DNA of 64,000 nt from Streptomyces pactum (GTDB lineage Bacteria > Actinomycetota > Actinomycetes > Streptomycetales > Streptomycetaceae). A program made the translations under genes and the position numbers. The stretch is taken from positions 6,386,001 to 6,450,000 of the forward strand of contig NZ_JACYXC010000001.1 of assembly GCF_016031615.1 (NCBI RefSeq), written 5' to 3'. Positions 26,971 to 35,536 of this stretch are shown piece after piece; position 1 is the first letter of the stretch; each line of letters opens with the position of its first letter. The notes under the pieces were generated by a model. The model was not told where the DNA came from. It did no database searches and saw only the letters and a list, made by a program, of their open reading frames with translations.

Positions 26971-28942
26971 ATGGACGGACCTGGCGAGCACCTCCCGGAA
27001 GCCGCCCCGGCCCCGTCGCAGGAGGCCACCCCGTCACCGAAGGCCGCCCCGGACACCGTGGTGGAAGCCATGCCGGAAGCCGCCGTGGCCGTCGTCCCCG
27101 GCAGCGGTCCGGAGCCCGTATCCGGTACCGGCCCGGGAGCGCCCGGCGGCCCCCCTGCCCGGTGCGACTCCGCCGCCCCCTACGGGACGCCGCACCTGCC
27201 CCGGACGTCGCTCCCGCCCCGGAGGCCGCACCCGCGCCGTACGTCGTGCCTGGCCCAGAGGCCACACCCGCGCGCGGCGCCGCACCCGCCCCGGATGCCT
27301 CATCCGCGTCGGACATTGCACCCTCGCCCGACGTCGCGCCCGCCCCGGAGGCCAAGCCCGGCCCGGAGACCGCTCCCGCGCCCGGCCCGGAGGCCGAGCC
27401 CGGCCCGGAGACCGCTCCCGCGCCCGGCCCAGAGGCCGCACCCGCGCCGGACAACATGCCCGGCCCGGAGACCGCTCCCGCGCCCGGCCCGGAGACCACA
27501 CGCGCCCCGGACGTTGCACCTGCTCCGGAGGCCGGGTCACCGCCGGACGACGTGCCCCGGCCGAGGACGTCCGCGGCGCCGACCCCGGCCCTCAGCTCGC
27601 ACGGCTGGCCGGCATCGCCCGGCGGGCGGCGCGGGCCCACGGTCACGGACCCGCTTCCCACCGGCCCCCCGCGCCTGCCGACCGCGGCGCCCGGCCGGCC
27701 CCAGGGCACCGCACTCGCCGCCCTGTTCCACCCCGCTGCCGACGCACCGGCCGCCCCCCTGCGCGGTCTCCGCCGCCGACGCACCCGCCGACGCCCGCAC
27801 ACCCTCCTCCGCCGACGCACCCGCCGACGGGGGTGGCGGAAGAGGTGACCGTGCTGGCCGACCGGCCCGACGGGACCGTGATCCGCTGCGGGCCGGTCGT
27901 GGCCAAGGCCCACGCGCCCGGCACGGTACGGACCCCCCTCCCCGGTGTCCCCGGCCCCGCCGCCGCGCCACCGCCGGACTCCCCGCCCCGAGGCCCCCTG
28001 ATCCAGGACGGCCGCCCCTGACCGGTGAACCCCGCCGCCGGGGGCCCCAGCGGCGAGCCGGACGCCCTGGTCGCGAGAATCCGGGCCGCCGCGCACCCCG
28101 GGGCCGCCGGGATCCTGCTCCCGCCGCTCACCGTGGAGGTCGGGACGCTGTCCGCCGCCCCGCCGGCCACACCCGCGCCCGTGCCCCCCGCAGGACCGCT
28201 CGCCGGACCCGTACGGGTACCGCCCCCCGCCGGGTCGTCACCCGACGTGCCGGTGCCGTCGGGCGACCGGGCGGTGACCCTGTGGCCGTACGGCCGCCCG
28301 GTCTCCCCGGACCGCCCCGAGGACGCCCCCTGGGAAGCGGCCGGCCACCTCCTCGCCCGGCTGCACCGGTTGCGTCCGGCCGGTCTGCCCGGTCCGCTGC
28401 CGGTGATGCGCGGCCCCGCGAAGGCCGCCCGGGCGGTCGCCCGGCTGCTCGCCGCCGCGCCCGGCACCCCGGCCGCGGCGGTGATCCTGCGCGCCTGGGC
28501 CGGGCTGCCCGCCTGGGCCCGGGACGAGGCCCCGATGCCCCGTACGGACATCGTCTGCCACGGCGACATGCACCTGGGTCAACTGGTGCGGTACCCGGCG
28601 CCGGACGGGCCGTGGCTCCTGATCGACGTGGACGACCTGGGCGTCGGCGAACCCGCCTGGGACCTGGCCCGTCCCGCCGCCTGGTACGCCACCGGACTGG
28701 TCGGGGAGGCGGAGTGGAGCCGCTTCCTCGCCGCCTACCGGGCCGCCGGCGGCCCCGCGGTACGGCCCGGGGGCGACCCGTGGCCGGAACTGGACGCGCC
28801 CGCCCGCGCCCTCACCGTGCAGAGCGCCGCGACCGGGGTCGCCAAGGCCGCGGCGGCCGGCCGGGAACTCGACGGCGCGGAGGAGGCGATGGTCGATGCC
28901 TGTGCCCGCATCGCCCGGCTCGGCGTGCCCGTCGTAGGGTGA
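26971..28942 (+). pseudogene. Phosphotransferase gene with low-complexity N-terminus, multiple frame disruptions
   Basis: A single gene seems to start at the ATG at 26971 (GGAGG 10 nt upstream) and end at 28942, but its frame is broken repeatedly at C/G runs. One base seems missing at 27176-27180 and 27555-27558. One seems extra near 27633-27638, at 27754-27759 and at 27829-27833. A further compensating pair around 27980-28035 would also remove the in-frame TGA at 28019. The first part is Pro/Ala/Glu repeats (APAPEAxPGPETAPAPGPE). Conserved-looking pieces then appear in different frames (QLARLAGIARRAARA, then EEVTVLADRPDGTV and VVAKAHAPG), leading into the phosphotransferase domain at 28025-28942. 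Pattern and explanation parallel the BluB-CobT gene. Confidence 0.6.
28025..28942 (+). CDS. Aminoglycoside-phosphotransferase-like (APH family) protein, C-terminal part
   Basis: 305 codons open from a GTG at 28025, six bases after an in-frame TGA. The APH/choline-kinase fold is recognisable by the catalytic loop VCHGDMHLGQLV (HGDxxxxN-like, with Gln in place of the Asn; about residues 178-189) and the metal-binding LIDVDDLGVGEPAWDLAR (DxD, about 199-216). The N-terminal ATP-binding lobe appears to lie upstream in the disrupted section, so this piece alone may not be an active kinase. In the related family, substrates range from drugs to sugars; none can be assigned. It precedes the zinc-ribbon gene by 68 bp. 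Confidence 0.7.
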   Translation: MNPAAGGPSGEPDALVARIRAAAHPGAAGILLPPLTVEVGTLSAAPPATPAPVPPAGPLAGPVRVPPPAGSSPDVPVPSGDRAVTLWPYGRPVSPDRPEDAPWEAAGHLLARLHRLRPAGLPGPLPVMRGPAKAARAVARLLAAAPGTPAAAVILRAWAGLPAWARDEAPMPRTDIVCHGDMHLGQLVRYPAPDGPWLLIDVDDLGVGEPAWDLARPAAWYATGLVGEAEWSRFLAAYRAAGGPAVRPGGDPWPELDAPARALTVQSAATGVAKAAAAGRELDGAEEAMVDACARIARLGVPVVG

Positions 28943-29010
28943 ACTCCACGCGCCCGCGAGGAAGTTCCCTCCTGGGGCGTATGTCCGATGTCTGAGGAGT
29001 TGAGCGGACC

Positions 29011-29292
29011 ATGCAGTGTCCCAAGTGCCACGCGCCGATGCACACGTACAACCGCAGCGGTGTCCAGATCGAGCAGTGCAGCGGCTGCCGGGGGATCTTC
29101 CTGGACTACGGCGAGCTGGAGGCGCTGACCCGTCTTGAGTCCCAGTGGACGCAGGCCGCGCCGCCGCCGGCCGCCCCGCAGGCGTACCCCGCCGCGCCCG
29201 CTCCCGCCTGGGGAGCCCCGCACCAGGGACACCACGGCCATCACGGCCACGGGCACCGGCGCGGCTTCGGCCACCTGCTCTTCTCCTCCTGA
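29011..29292 (+). CDS. TFIIB-type zinc-ribbon protein
   Basis: A 93-residue protein whose first 45 residues form a zf-TFIIB ribbon with two CxxC pairs (CPKCHAPM and CSGCRGIFLDYGELEAL) that bind one zinc. A Pro/Ala linker and a His-rich segment (HQGHHGHHGHGHRRG) end the protein and could bind more metal. Function is unknown for the family. GGAG lies about 15 nt before the ATG and GCGGACC closer, a modest ribosome site. A bidirectional terminator follows. Confidence 0.85.
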   Translation: MQCPKCHAPMHTYNRSGVQIEQCSGCRGIFLDYGELEALTRLESQWTQAAPPPAAPQAYPAAPAPAWGAPHQGHHGHHGHGHRRGFGHLLFSS

Positions 29293-29311
29293 GCGGCCGG
29301 ACGTACGACGA

Positions 29312-29338
29312 AGGGCCGGAGCGTGAAGCTCCGGCCCT
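29312..29338. terminator. Bidirectional terminator between zinc-ribbon gene and tRNA operon
   Basis: Perfect 11-bp stem AGGGCCGGAGC/GCTCCGGCCCT with a 5-nt loop. It lies 20 bp past the zinc-ribbon stop and 13 bp beyond the last tRNA of the leftward operon. Confidence 0.8.
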
Positions 29339-29351
29339 CTGCCGTGCGGTG

Positions 29352-29423
29352 TGGACGATACTGGGATTGAACCAGTGACCTCTTCCGTGTCAGGGAAGCG
29401 CTCTCCCGCTGAGCTAATCGTCC
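29352..29423 (-). tRNA. tRNA-Val (GAC)
   Basis: Cloverleaf with acceptor GGACGAT/ATCGTCC, anticodon stem CTTCC/GGAAG, loop CTGACAC (anticodon GAC) and T-loop GGTTCAATCCC. CCA is not encoded beyond the discriminator A. Last of five tRNAs in a leftward operon. Confidence 0.95.
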
Positions 29424-29465
29424 GGGAGCCCCTCGGTCACCCGTGAGGTGGCCGGTGGCGCTGCG

Positions 29466-29537
29466 TGCGCGATACTGGGATTGAACCAGTGACCTCTTCC
29501 GTGTCAGGGAAGCGCTCTCCCGCTGAGCTAATCGCGC
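29466..29537 (-). tRNA. tRNA-Val (GAC)
   Basis: Same body as its two neighbours but with a different acceptor stem, GCGCGAT/ATCGCGC. Anticodon loop CTGACAC. The 42-43-bp spacers separate near-identical copies. Confidence 0.95.
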
Positions 29538-29580
29538 GGGCGGTCCGCAAGGGACCGTCGGTGGGTCCTCGCGGACCCAG

Positions 29581-29652
29581 TGGACGATACTGGGATTGAA
29601 CCAGTGACCTCTTCCGTGTCAGGGAAGCGCTCTCCCGCTGAGCTAATCGTCC
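29581..29652 (-). tRNA. tRNA-Val (GAC)
   Basis: Appears identical to the copy at 29352-29423: acceptor GGACGAT/ATCGTCC, anticodon GAC. First of the three valine copies in transcription order. Confidence 0.95.
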
Positions 29653-29657
29653 AAGAG

Positions 29658-29728
29658 AGGTGGAGACGGGATTTGAACCCGTGTAGACGGCTTTGCAGGC
29701 CGTTGCCTCGCCTCTCGGCCACTCCACC
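29658..29728 (-). tRNA. tRNA-Cys (GCA)
   Basis: Acceptor GGTGGAG/CTCCACC, anticodon loop CTGCAAA (GCA), T-arm CGGGTTCAAATCCCG. Only 5 bp separate it from the next tRNA-Val, so they are processed from one transcript. Confidence 0.95.
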
Positions 29729-29758
29729 AATCGCAGGGGACGGGAATCCCCTACTTCG

Positions 29759-29831
29759 AGCGGACGACGAGATTCGAACTCGCGACCCTCACCTTGGCAA
29801 GGTGATGCTCTACCAACTGAGCCACGTCCGC
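29759..29831 (-). tRNA. tRNA-Gly (GCC)
   Basis: Acceptor GCGGACG/CGTCCGC, anticodon loop TTGCCAA (GCC), T-arm GCGAGTTCGAATCTCGT. First gene of the operon Gly-Cys-Val-Val-Val. Confidence 0.95.
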
Positions 29832-29924
29832 ATTCGTCTCCCCAGGGCGATCACACGACAATCGTGCGAAAGTCCGGGAGGGACCGTGTCCCCGGGGCGC
29901 TTCCGCTCCCCGGCGACGTGTTGA

Positions 29925-29952
29925 ACTCTAGCGGATTCCTGAGCCAGCTCAA
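29925..29952 (-). promoter_or_regulatory. Promoter of the tRNA operon
   Basis: On the minus strand TTGAGC (29952-29947) and TAGAGT (29930-29925) are 16 nt apart, a good match to the main vegetative sigma-factor consensus, about 94 nt before tRNA-Gly. Confidence 0.65.
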
Positions 29953-30049
29953 ATTCCGTTTGCCCAGCGTGCTGTGGTGCTCGCCCCCCGATCACCTTTC
30001 CTTCACCCGTCGGGGGCACCCTCCCGGAACCCGCCATAGACTCGCAGCC

Positions 30050-31183
30050 GTGTACGAGCCGCCCCTTGAGCCACTCCCGTCACCCGCTCCGGTGAGCCGC
30101 CCCGCACGCCGCGCACCGGCCCCGATGGCGCGCTTCCCCGGGCTGCTCGCCACCGATCTGCGGGACGTGACCCGGGACCCGGCGGCCCTGGAGTCCAGCG
30201 GCTTCTGGGCGGTGGTCGCCGACTTCGAGGGCGGCCTGGTCTGCGCCCGGTTCGGCGACGTACGCGGCGCGCCGGTGCCGGACCCGGTGCCCGGCGCCTG
30301 GCGCGGCCCGGCCCCGGACGCCTGGAGCTCCTCCCTGGACCGGGCCGGCTACGTCGCCGGGGTCCGGCGCATCCGGGAGTACATCGCCGCCGGCGAGGTC
30401 TACCAGGCCAACCTCTGCCGGGTACTGTCCGCGCCGCTGCCGGACCCGGCGCACGCCGACGTGGACGCGCTCACCGCGCTGCTGGCCCGCGGCAACCCGG
30501 CCCCGTACGCGGGGACGGTACGGCTGCCCGCGCACGGGGTGGAGGTGGCCACCGCCTCGCCCGAGCTGTTCCTGCGGCGCACCGGCCGCACGGTGGAGTC
30601 CGGCCCGATCAAGGGCACCGCACGGACCCCCGAGGAGCTGCTGGAGAAGGACCGCACCGAGAACGTGATGATCGTGGATCTGGTCCGCAACGACCTCGGC
30701 CGGGTCTGCGCCCCCGGCTCGGTGACCGTGCCGGCGCTCTGCGCGGTCGAGCCGCACCCCGGCCTGGTCCACCTGGTGTCCACCGTCCGGGGCGAACTGG
30801 CCGACGGCGCCGGGTGGCCGGAGCTGTTCGCCGCCACCTTCCCGCCCGGATCGGTCACCGGCGCGCCGAAGTCCAGCGCGCTGCGGATCATCGAGGAACT
30901 GGAGACCGCCCCCCGCGGCCCGTACTGCGGCGGGATCGGCTGGGTGGACGCCGACCGCGGCAGCGGCGAGCTGGCGGTGGGCATCCGGACCTTCTGGATC
31001 GATCGCGCGCCCGACGCCGCCGGCGGCCCGTCCGGGGCGGTGCTGCGGTTCGGCTCCGGCGCCGGGATCACCTGGGGTTCGGACCCGGAGCGGGAGTGGG
31101 AGGAAACCGAGCTCAAGGCCGCCCGGCTGCTCGCGATAGCGTCGGGCGCGGAACATCCGCTCGTGGGAGGGACGGCACGGTGA
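30050..31183 (+). CDS. pabB: Chorismate-binding enzyme, aminodeoxychorismate synthase component I
   Basis: Aminates chorismate to 4-amino-4-deoxychorismate for folate. The 377-residue protein has the chorismate-binding signatures GEVYQANLCR, GPIKGTARTPEE, MIVDLVRNDLGRV and FPPGSVTGAPKSSALRIIEELE. No glutaminase (PabA) is adjacent, so one must be supplied from elsewhere. The GTG at 30050 lies 7 nt after a -10-like TAGACT (30037-30042) with no ribosome site, suggesting a leaderless transcript. A later ATG at 30125 is the alternative. The stop overlaps the next gene (GTGA), pairing it with the lyase. Anthranilate synthase is a less likely alternative given that partner. Confidence 0.88.
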   Translation: MYEPPLEPLPSPAPVSRPARRAPAPMARFPGLLATDLRDVTRDPAALESSGFWAVVADFEGGLVCARFGDVRGAPVPDPVPGAWRGPAPDAWSSSLDRAGYVAGVRRIREYIAAGEVYQANLCRVLSAPLPDPAHADVDALTALLARGNPAPYAGTVRLPAHGVEVATASPELFLRRTGRTVESGPIKGTARTPEELLEKDRTENVMIVDLVRNDLGRVCAPGSVTVPALCAVEPHPGLVHLVSTVRGELADGAGWPELFAATFPPGSVTGAPKSSALRIIEELETAPRGPYCGGIGWVDADRGSGELAVGIRTFWIDRAPDAAGGPSGAVLRFGSGAGITWGSDPEREWEETELKAARLLAIASGAEHPLVGGTAR

Positions 31184-32004
31184 CGATCTGGCTCGACGGG
31201 GCGCTGCGCGACGAGGACGAGGCGCGGGTGTCCGTGTTCGACCACGGGCTGACGGTCGGCGACGGCGTCTTCGAGACCCTGAAGACCGAGGACGGGCGGG
31301 CCTTCGCCCTCACCCGGCACCTGAGGAGGCTGGCCGCCTCCGCCCGCGGCCTGGGCCTGCCCGAGCCGGACGAGGCCGAGGTGCGCCGTGCCTGCGCCGC
31401 CGTGCTGGAGGCCAACCCGATGCCCCGCGGGCGGCTGCGGATCACCTACACCGGCGGCCTCGCCCCGCTGAGTTCCGACCGCGGCACCACCGGCCCGACC
31501 CTGGTGGTGGCGCTCGGCGGGACCGCACCGCGCCCGGACACCACCTCGGTGATCACGGTGCCCTGGACCCGGAACGAGCACGGCGCGCTGGCCGGGCTGA
31601 AGACCACCTCGTACGCCGAGAACGTGGTGGCCCTGGCCCGGGCGCACCGGCACGACGCCTCCGAGGCGCTGTTCGCCAACACCGCCGGGCGGCTGTGCGA
31701 GGGCACCGGCTCCAACGTCTTCGTCGTCCTCGACGGCGAACTGCACACCCCGCCGGTCTCCGCCGGCTGCCTGGCCGGCATCACCCGGGCGCTGGTGGTG
31801 GAGTGGGCGGGGGCCCGCGAGACCGACCTGCCGTTCGACGTGCTGGAGCGGGCCGAGGAGGTCTTCCTCACCTCCTCGCTGCGCGACGTGCAGGCCGTCA
31901 CCCGGATCGACGGCCGCACCCTCGCCGACGAGCCCGGCCCGGTTACCGGCAAGGTGATGCGGATCTTCGCCGAGCGGTCCGAGGCCGAGCCCGACCCGGT
32001 CTGA
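31180..32004 (+). CDS. pabC: 4-amino-4-deoxychorismate lyase (class IV aminotransferase)
   Basis: Eliminates pyruvate from aminodeoxychorismate to give p-aminobenzoate, using pyridoxal phosphate. The 274-residue fold-type IV protein has SVFDHGLTVGDGVFETL near the N-terminus, the cofactor lysine in LAGLKTTSYAENV (about residue 147), and NTAGRLCEGTGSNVFVV plus LTSSLRDVQAV downstream. The GTG overlaps the pabB stop by 4 bp, and GGGAGG lies about 9 nt upstream. The pairing with pabB supports the lyase role over branched-chain or D-amino-acid transamination. Confidence 0.88.
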   Translation: MTIWLDGALRDEDEARVSVFDHGLTVGDGVFETLKTEDGRAFALTRHLRRLAASARGLGLPEPDEAEVRRACAAVLEANPMPRGRLRITYTGGLAPLSSDRGTTGPTLVVALGGTAPRPDTTSVITVPWTRNEHGALAGLKTTSYAENVVALARAHRHDASEALFANTAGRLCEGTGSNVFVVLDGELHTPPVSAGCLAGITRALVVEWAGARETDLPFDVLERAEEVFLTSSLRDVQAVTRIDGRTLADEPGPVTGKVMRIFAERSEAEPDPV

Positions 32005-32306
32005 CCGCGCCGCCCCGCGCGCCGTCCCGGCCCGGCCGGCCCGGTACCGGAGCGGGCCGCCGCGCAGCGGCCGTTCCCCGCACCGGCCCCGGTGGCCCGT
32101 GCGGGGCCCGTTCCCACCCCGGTGCTCCGGGGCGTGCCGGTGCGGTCCCCGGCGGGCGGTCGGGCACCGGCGGTCGGTCGGGTACGGCGGCTTCAGGCGG
32201 CTCCCGCCCCGCCGTCCCGGCGGCGGGTCCGGCCGTCATCGGGCTCCCTGGCCGGATCTGTGCCGTCCCGGACCGAAATCCGGGTGACGGACGCACGCCG
32301 GGCCGG
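32005..32306. other. Intergenic, no gene
   Basis: C/G-rich spacer, no coding frame supported. Ends in a -10-like TACAAC (32307-32312), 6 nt before the next start codon. Confidence 0.4.
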
Positions 32307-32318
32307 TACAACACACGG

Positions 32319-33155
32319 ATGACCACTACCCTGCGGCCCGCCGAGGCCGAGCGGACCACCGCGGACGGCGTGCGTTCCCGCCGGTACGACATATGCGTCA
32401 ACAGCAGGCCGGTCGGCAGCGTCGAACTGGGCACGCACCCCCGCTTCGGGCCCGAGGCCGGCCGGATTACCGGGCTCACCATCGACCCGCCGGACCGGCG
32501 CCGCGGCCGGGCCACGGTGGCGGCGCTCGCCGCCGAGGAGGTGCTGCGCGGCTGGGGCTGCCGACGGGTCGAGATCGCGGTGCCCGCGGAGGCCGAGGGT
32601 GCGCTCGCCCTCGCCACCACCCTGGGCTACCGGGAGCGCGGCCGGAACATGCTCAAGCGGCTGGACGGCGCCCCGGCCCTGCCGGACGGCAGCACGACGC
32701 GTCCGATCGGCGAGGCGGAGTACCCGGGCTGGCTCGCCCGGGAGCGGGCGGAATTCCTCGCCAGCCTGGTCCGCGGCGGGATACCCGAGGAGGTGGCCGC
32801 CGCCCGGGCCGACGGCGACTACCGCTCCCTGCTGCCCGACGGCCCGGCAACCTCCGGCGCGGTCCTGCGGACCCTGACGCACCGGGGCACCGACGTGGGG
32901 ACCATCTGGATCGCCACCGAGTCCGTCCCCGCGGGTGGCGGGGACGCCTACGTGTTCTCCGTGGAGGTCGCCGAGGAGTACCGCGGCCGAGGCCACGGCC
33001 GCACCCTGATGCTGGTCGCGGAGCGGGAGAGTCTGGCGGCCGGGGCGCACACGCTGGGACTGCACGTCTTCGCGGACAACCCCCCGGCGCTGCGGCTGTA
33101 CGAGTCCCTCGGCTACGAGGTGACCCAGCGGAACCTGTCCAAGCCGCTGGCCTGA
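32319..33155 (+). CDS. Tandem GNAT acetyltransferase
   Basis: A 278-residue protein with two GNAT-like halves. The first (about residues 15-110) has LTIDPPDRRRGRATVAAL and a GYRERGRNMLKR end. The second (about 125-278) has the better acetyl-CoA motif VAEEYRGRGHGRTLML followed by FADNPPALRLYESLGYE. The N-terminal half probably keeps the fold without full activity. The ATG at 32319 follows a -10-like TACAAC by 6 nt with no ribosome site, predicting leaderless translation. Substrate unknown. Confidence 0.85.
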   Translation: MTTTLRPAEAERTTADGVRSRRYDICVNSRPVGSVELGTHPRFGPEAGRITGLTIDPPDRRRGRATVAALAAEEVLRGWGCRRVEIAVPAEAEGALALATTLGYRERGRNMLKRLDGAPALPDGSTTRPIGEAEYPGWLARERAEFLASLVRGGIPEEVAAARADGDYRSLLPDGPATSGAVLRTLTHRGTDVGTIWIATESVPAGGGDAYVFSVEVAEEYRGRGHGRTLMLVAERESLAAGAHTLGLHVFADNPPALRLYESLGYEVTQRNLSKPLA

Positions 33156-33185
33156 CCGGGGCTCGCGGGCCGTCGCCGGCCGGCC

Positions 33186-33220
33186 GGGCCCCGCCCTTCC
33201 GTCCGGAAGGGGCCGGGCCC
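33186..33220. terminator. Probable terminator between convergent genes
   Basis: GGGCCCCGCCCTTCC and GGAAGGGGCCGGGCCC pair around a GTCC loop with one or two mismatches or bulges. It lies 30 bp past the GNAT stop and before the convergent MFS gene. Confidence 0.6.
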
Positions 33221-33440
33221 CCTTCCGGACACGGCGGCGGGGCCCCGGTGGCGGCGCGTGGCCCGCGACGGGGCCGCCGCCCGGCGCGGCGTGCCCGCGG
33301 GGCCCGGCGAGGCAGCCCGCGGTCGGTACCGCGACCGGGCGGCTCGGCCCGGTCCCCGGGACCCGCACCAACGGCCCCGGACCGCGGCCGGCGCCGGGAC
33401 CCCAGTCCGGCCCGCGGCCGCGGTGCCCGCGGGGCGGGGC

Positions 33441-34901
33441 TCAGCGCCCGGCGGCGGCCGTCTCCGCGGCGGGGGCCGGCCCGCTGTGGCCGGCACCGTC
33501 CGCGGCCCGCGCCGCGGAGGGGATGACGGCGGCGACCGCGGCGGCCAGCAGCGCGACACCGCAGCCGATCGTCAGCCCGGTCCGGAAGCCGTCCTCGGAG
33601 GCGATGGTGTGGCCGCCGCCCAGGGTGATGGTCATCTGGGCCAGCACCACGCCGATGACGGCCGAGCCGATGGTGGTGCCCAGCGAGCGCATGAGGGTGT
33701 TGAAACCGTTGGCGGCGGCGGTCTCGGAGAGCGGCACCGAGCTCATGATCAGTGCTGGCATGGCGCCGTAGGCGAGTCCGACGCCCGCGTTGACGACGAT
33801 GCCGGCGACCATCAGGCCCCAGGCCGTCCCCATCAGGGGCAGGGAGAGGCCGTACCCGGCGGCGATCACCAGCGCGCCGAGGACCAGGGCGGGCTTCGGG
33901 CCGCGGGCGTTGATGAGCTTGCCGCCCAGCGGTGACACGATCATCATCATCACGCCGCCGGGCGCCATCCACAGACCGGCGGCCAGCATCGACTGCCCCA
34001 GGCCGTAACCGGTGGCCTCGGGGAACTGCAGCAGCTGCGGGGCGATCAGCATGAAGGCGTACATGCCGACACCCACCAGGACCGAGGCGGCATTGGTGAG
34101 CAGCACCCGGGGGCGGGCGGTGGTGCGCAGGTCCACCAGCGGCTCGTGGGTGCGCAGCTCGTAGTACCCCCAGACGCCGAGGGTCACGACGGCCACGGCG
34201 AACAGGCCGAGCGTGGTGGCCGAGGTCCAGCCCCAGTCGGCGCCCTTGGAGACGGCCAGCAGCAGGGACACCAGGCCGATGGCCAGCCCGATCGCGCCGG
34301 GCGCGTCGAAGCGCTGGCCCCGGGCCCCGGCGGGGACGTCGGGGACGAAGAACCGGATCAGGACCGCGATCACCAGCGCCAGGACCGCGGAGCCCCAGAA
34401 CAGCGCCCGCCAGCTGGCGTACTCGGCCACGGCCGCGGAGACCGGCAGGCCGAGGGCGCCGCCGATGCCCATGGAGGCGCTGACCAGGGCGACCGAACCG
34501 CTGAGCTTCTCGGCGGGCACCACGTCCCGCAGCAGCGCGATGCCCAGCGGCACCATCCCCATCCCCATGCCCTGCAGACCGCGGCCGACGATCATCGGTA
34601 CGACGGAGGAGGAGAGGGCGCACACCACCGAGCCGATCACCAGCGGCACGGTGCACACCAGGAGCATCCGGCGCTTGCCGACCAGGTCGCCGAGGCGGCC
34701 GGAGACGGGCACGCAGACCCCGGCCACGAGCAGCGTCACGGTGACCACCCAGGCCGCGTCGGCGGGCGAGGTGTCGAGGATCCGCGGCAGCTCCGCGATG
34801 AGCGGGGTGATCAGGGTCTGCATGACGGCGGCCACCGTGCCGGCGAGCGCCAGGGTGGTGACCACGCCGCCGGTGCGGGCGGCGGGCTGGGGGGCGTTCA
34901 T
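33441..34901 (-). CDS. MFS drug-efflux transporter, DHA2 (14-TM) type
   Basis: A 486-residue membrane antiporter. Motif A reads GRLGDLVGKRRMLLV (about residues 68-82), and VPVSGRLG before it places it in the EmrB/QacA group. Later helices include the conserved GIGGALGLPVSAAVAEY (motif C-like). GAGGAC lies about 9 nt before the ATG. Transcribed away from a MarR gene across a 179-bp region with a perfect palindrome, so it is probably repressed by that regulator. The substrate is unknown; antibiotic or antiseptic export is the usual role. Confidence 0.9.
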   Translation of the reverse strand: MNAPQPAARTGGVVTTLALAGTVAAVMQTLITPLIAELPRILDTSPADAAWVVTVTLLVAGVCVPVSGRLGDLVGKRRMLLVCTVPLVIGSVVCALSSSVVPMIVGRGLQGMGMGMVPLGIALLRDVVPAEKLSGSVALVSASMGIGGALGLPVSAAVAEYASWRALFWGSAVLALVIAVLIRFFVPDVPAGARGQRFDAPGAIGLAIGLVSLLLAVSKGADWGWTSATTLGLFAVAVVTLGVWGYYELRTHEPLVDLRTTARPRVLLTNAASVLVGVGMYAFMLIAPQLLQFPEATGYGLGQSMLAAGLWMAPGGVMMMIVSPLGGKLINARGPKPALVLGALVIAAGYGLSLPLMGTAWGLMVAGIVVNAGVGLAYGAMPALIMSSVPLSETAAANGFNTLMRSLGTTIGSAVIGVVLAQMTITLGGGHTIASEDGFRTGLTIGCGVALLAAAVAAVIPSAARAADGAGHSGPAPAAETAAAGR

Positions 34902-34946
34902 GACGCGAGTCCTCGGGGATCGGGATGGGCATCGGTGCGACGAGGG

Positions 34947-34997
34947 TGTGCATCGTACATGTCTTGTGCATCATGCACATCGAAGGGATGATGCACA
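34947..34997. promoter_or_regulatory. Palindromic operator array between MarR and MFS genes
   Basis: TGTGCAT-C-ATGCACA at 34965-34979 is a perfect 7+1+7 palindrome. Further half-sites TGTGCATC at 34947-34954 and, on the other strand, at 34997-34990 flank it. MarR dimers bind sites of this size. Its central position suits control of both divergent genes. Confidence 0.7.
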
Positions 34998-35080
34998 CAC
35001 CGTGTGGGAGGATGGGGGCGCGGAGCCGGAGGCCCCCGGCACGGGCCGCCGGCCCAGGCGGAAGCGGGAGGCGCCGGCAC

Positions 35081-35536
35081 ATGGACAGGGCCACGAGCGA
35101 GGTCGAGTACGAGCAGATGCTGCTCAGCCGTCACGGGCTGCTCAACCGCCGGATGGGCCGCCGGGTGGACGGGCTGATGGAGCGCAGCGCCTACATCCTG
35201 CTCAGCCGCATCCGGGTGCAGGGGCCCATGTCGATCGGCGAGCTGAGCGAGGCGTTCGACCTCGACGCCTCCACCCTCCAGCGGCAGACCTCCGCGGCGA
35301 TGCGGGCCGGCCTGCTGGAGCGCATCCCGGACCCGGCGGGCGGCATGGCCCGCAAGTTCAGCATCACGGAGGAGGGGGCCCGGCTGCTGGACGAGGAGCG
35401 CGAGGGCATGATCCGTTCCCTCCGCCGGATCATGGCGGACTGGGCGGAGGAGGACATCTACGCCTTCGCCCGCTACCTGCGGCGGTTCAACACCGACCTG
35501 GAACGGCTGTCCGGCCGCCCCTGGCCGCGGCCGTGA
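35081..35536 (+). CDS. MarR-family transcriptional regulator
   Basis: A 151-residue winged-helix repressor: MSIGELSEAFDLDASTLQRQTSAAMRAG (about residues 46-75) is the recognition helix-turn-helix, and RIPDPAGGMARKFSITEEG forms the wing. The N- and C-terminal helices form the dimer interface. GGGAGG is 9 nt before the ATG at 35081. Upstream in-frame ATGs at 34925 and 34988 would put the operator inside the gene. Divergent from the MFS gene and probably its local regulator. Confidence 0.88.
   Translation: MDRATSEVEYEQMLLSRHGLLNRRMGRRVDGLMERSAYILLSRIRVQGPMSIGELSEAFDLDASTLQRQTSAAMRAGLLERIPDPAGGMARKFSITEEGARLLDEEREGMIRSLRRIMADWAEEDIYAFARYLRRFNTDLERLSGRPWPRP

Noticed and set aside
25283..28096. 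A 937-codon minus-strand open frame across the kinase start and the disrupted phosphotransferase gene
   Set aside because: Composition is uniform Gly/Pro/Arg and it crosses several strong hairpins. No family features.
29352..29831. tRNA cluster as an integration site for a mobile element
   Set aside because: No integrase gene and no duplicated tRNA 3' end beyond the intact tRNAs were seen on either side.
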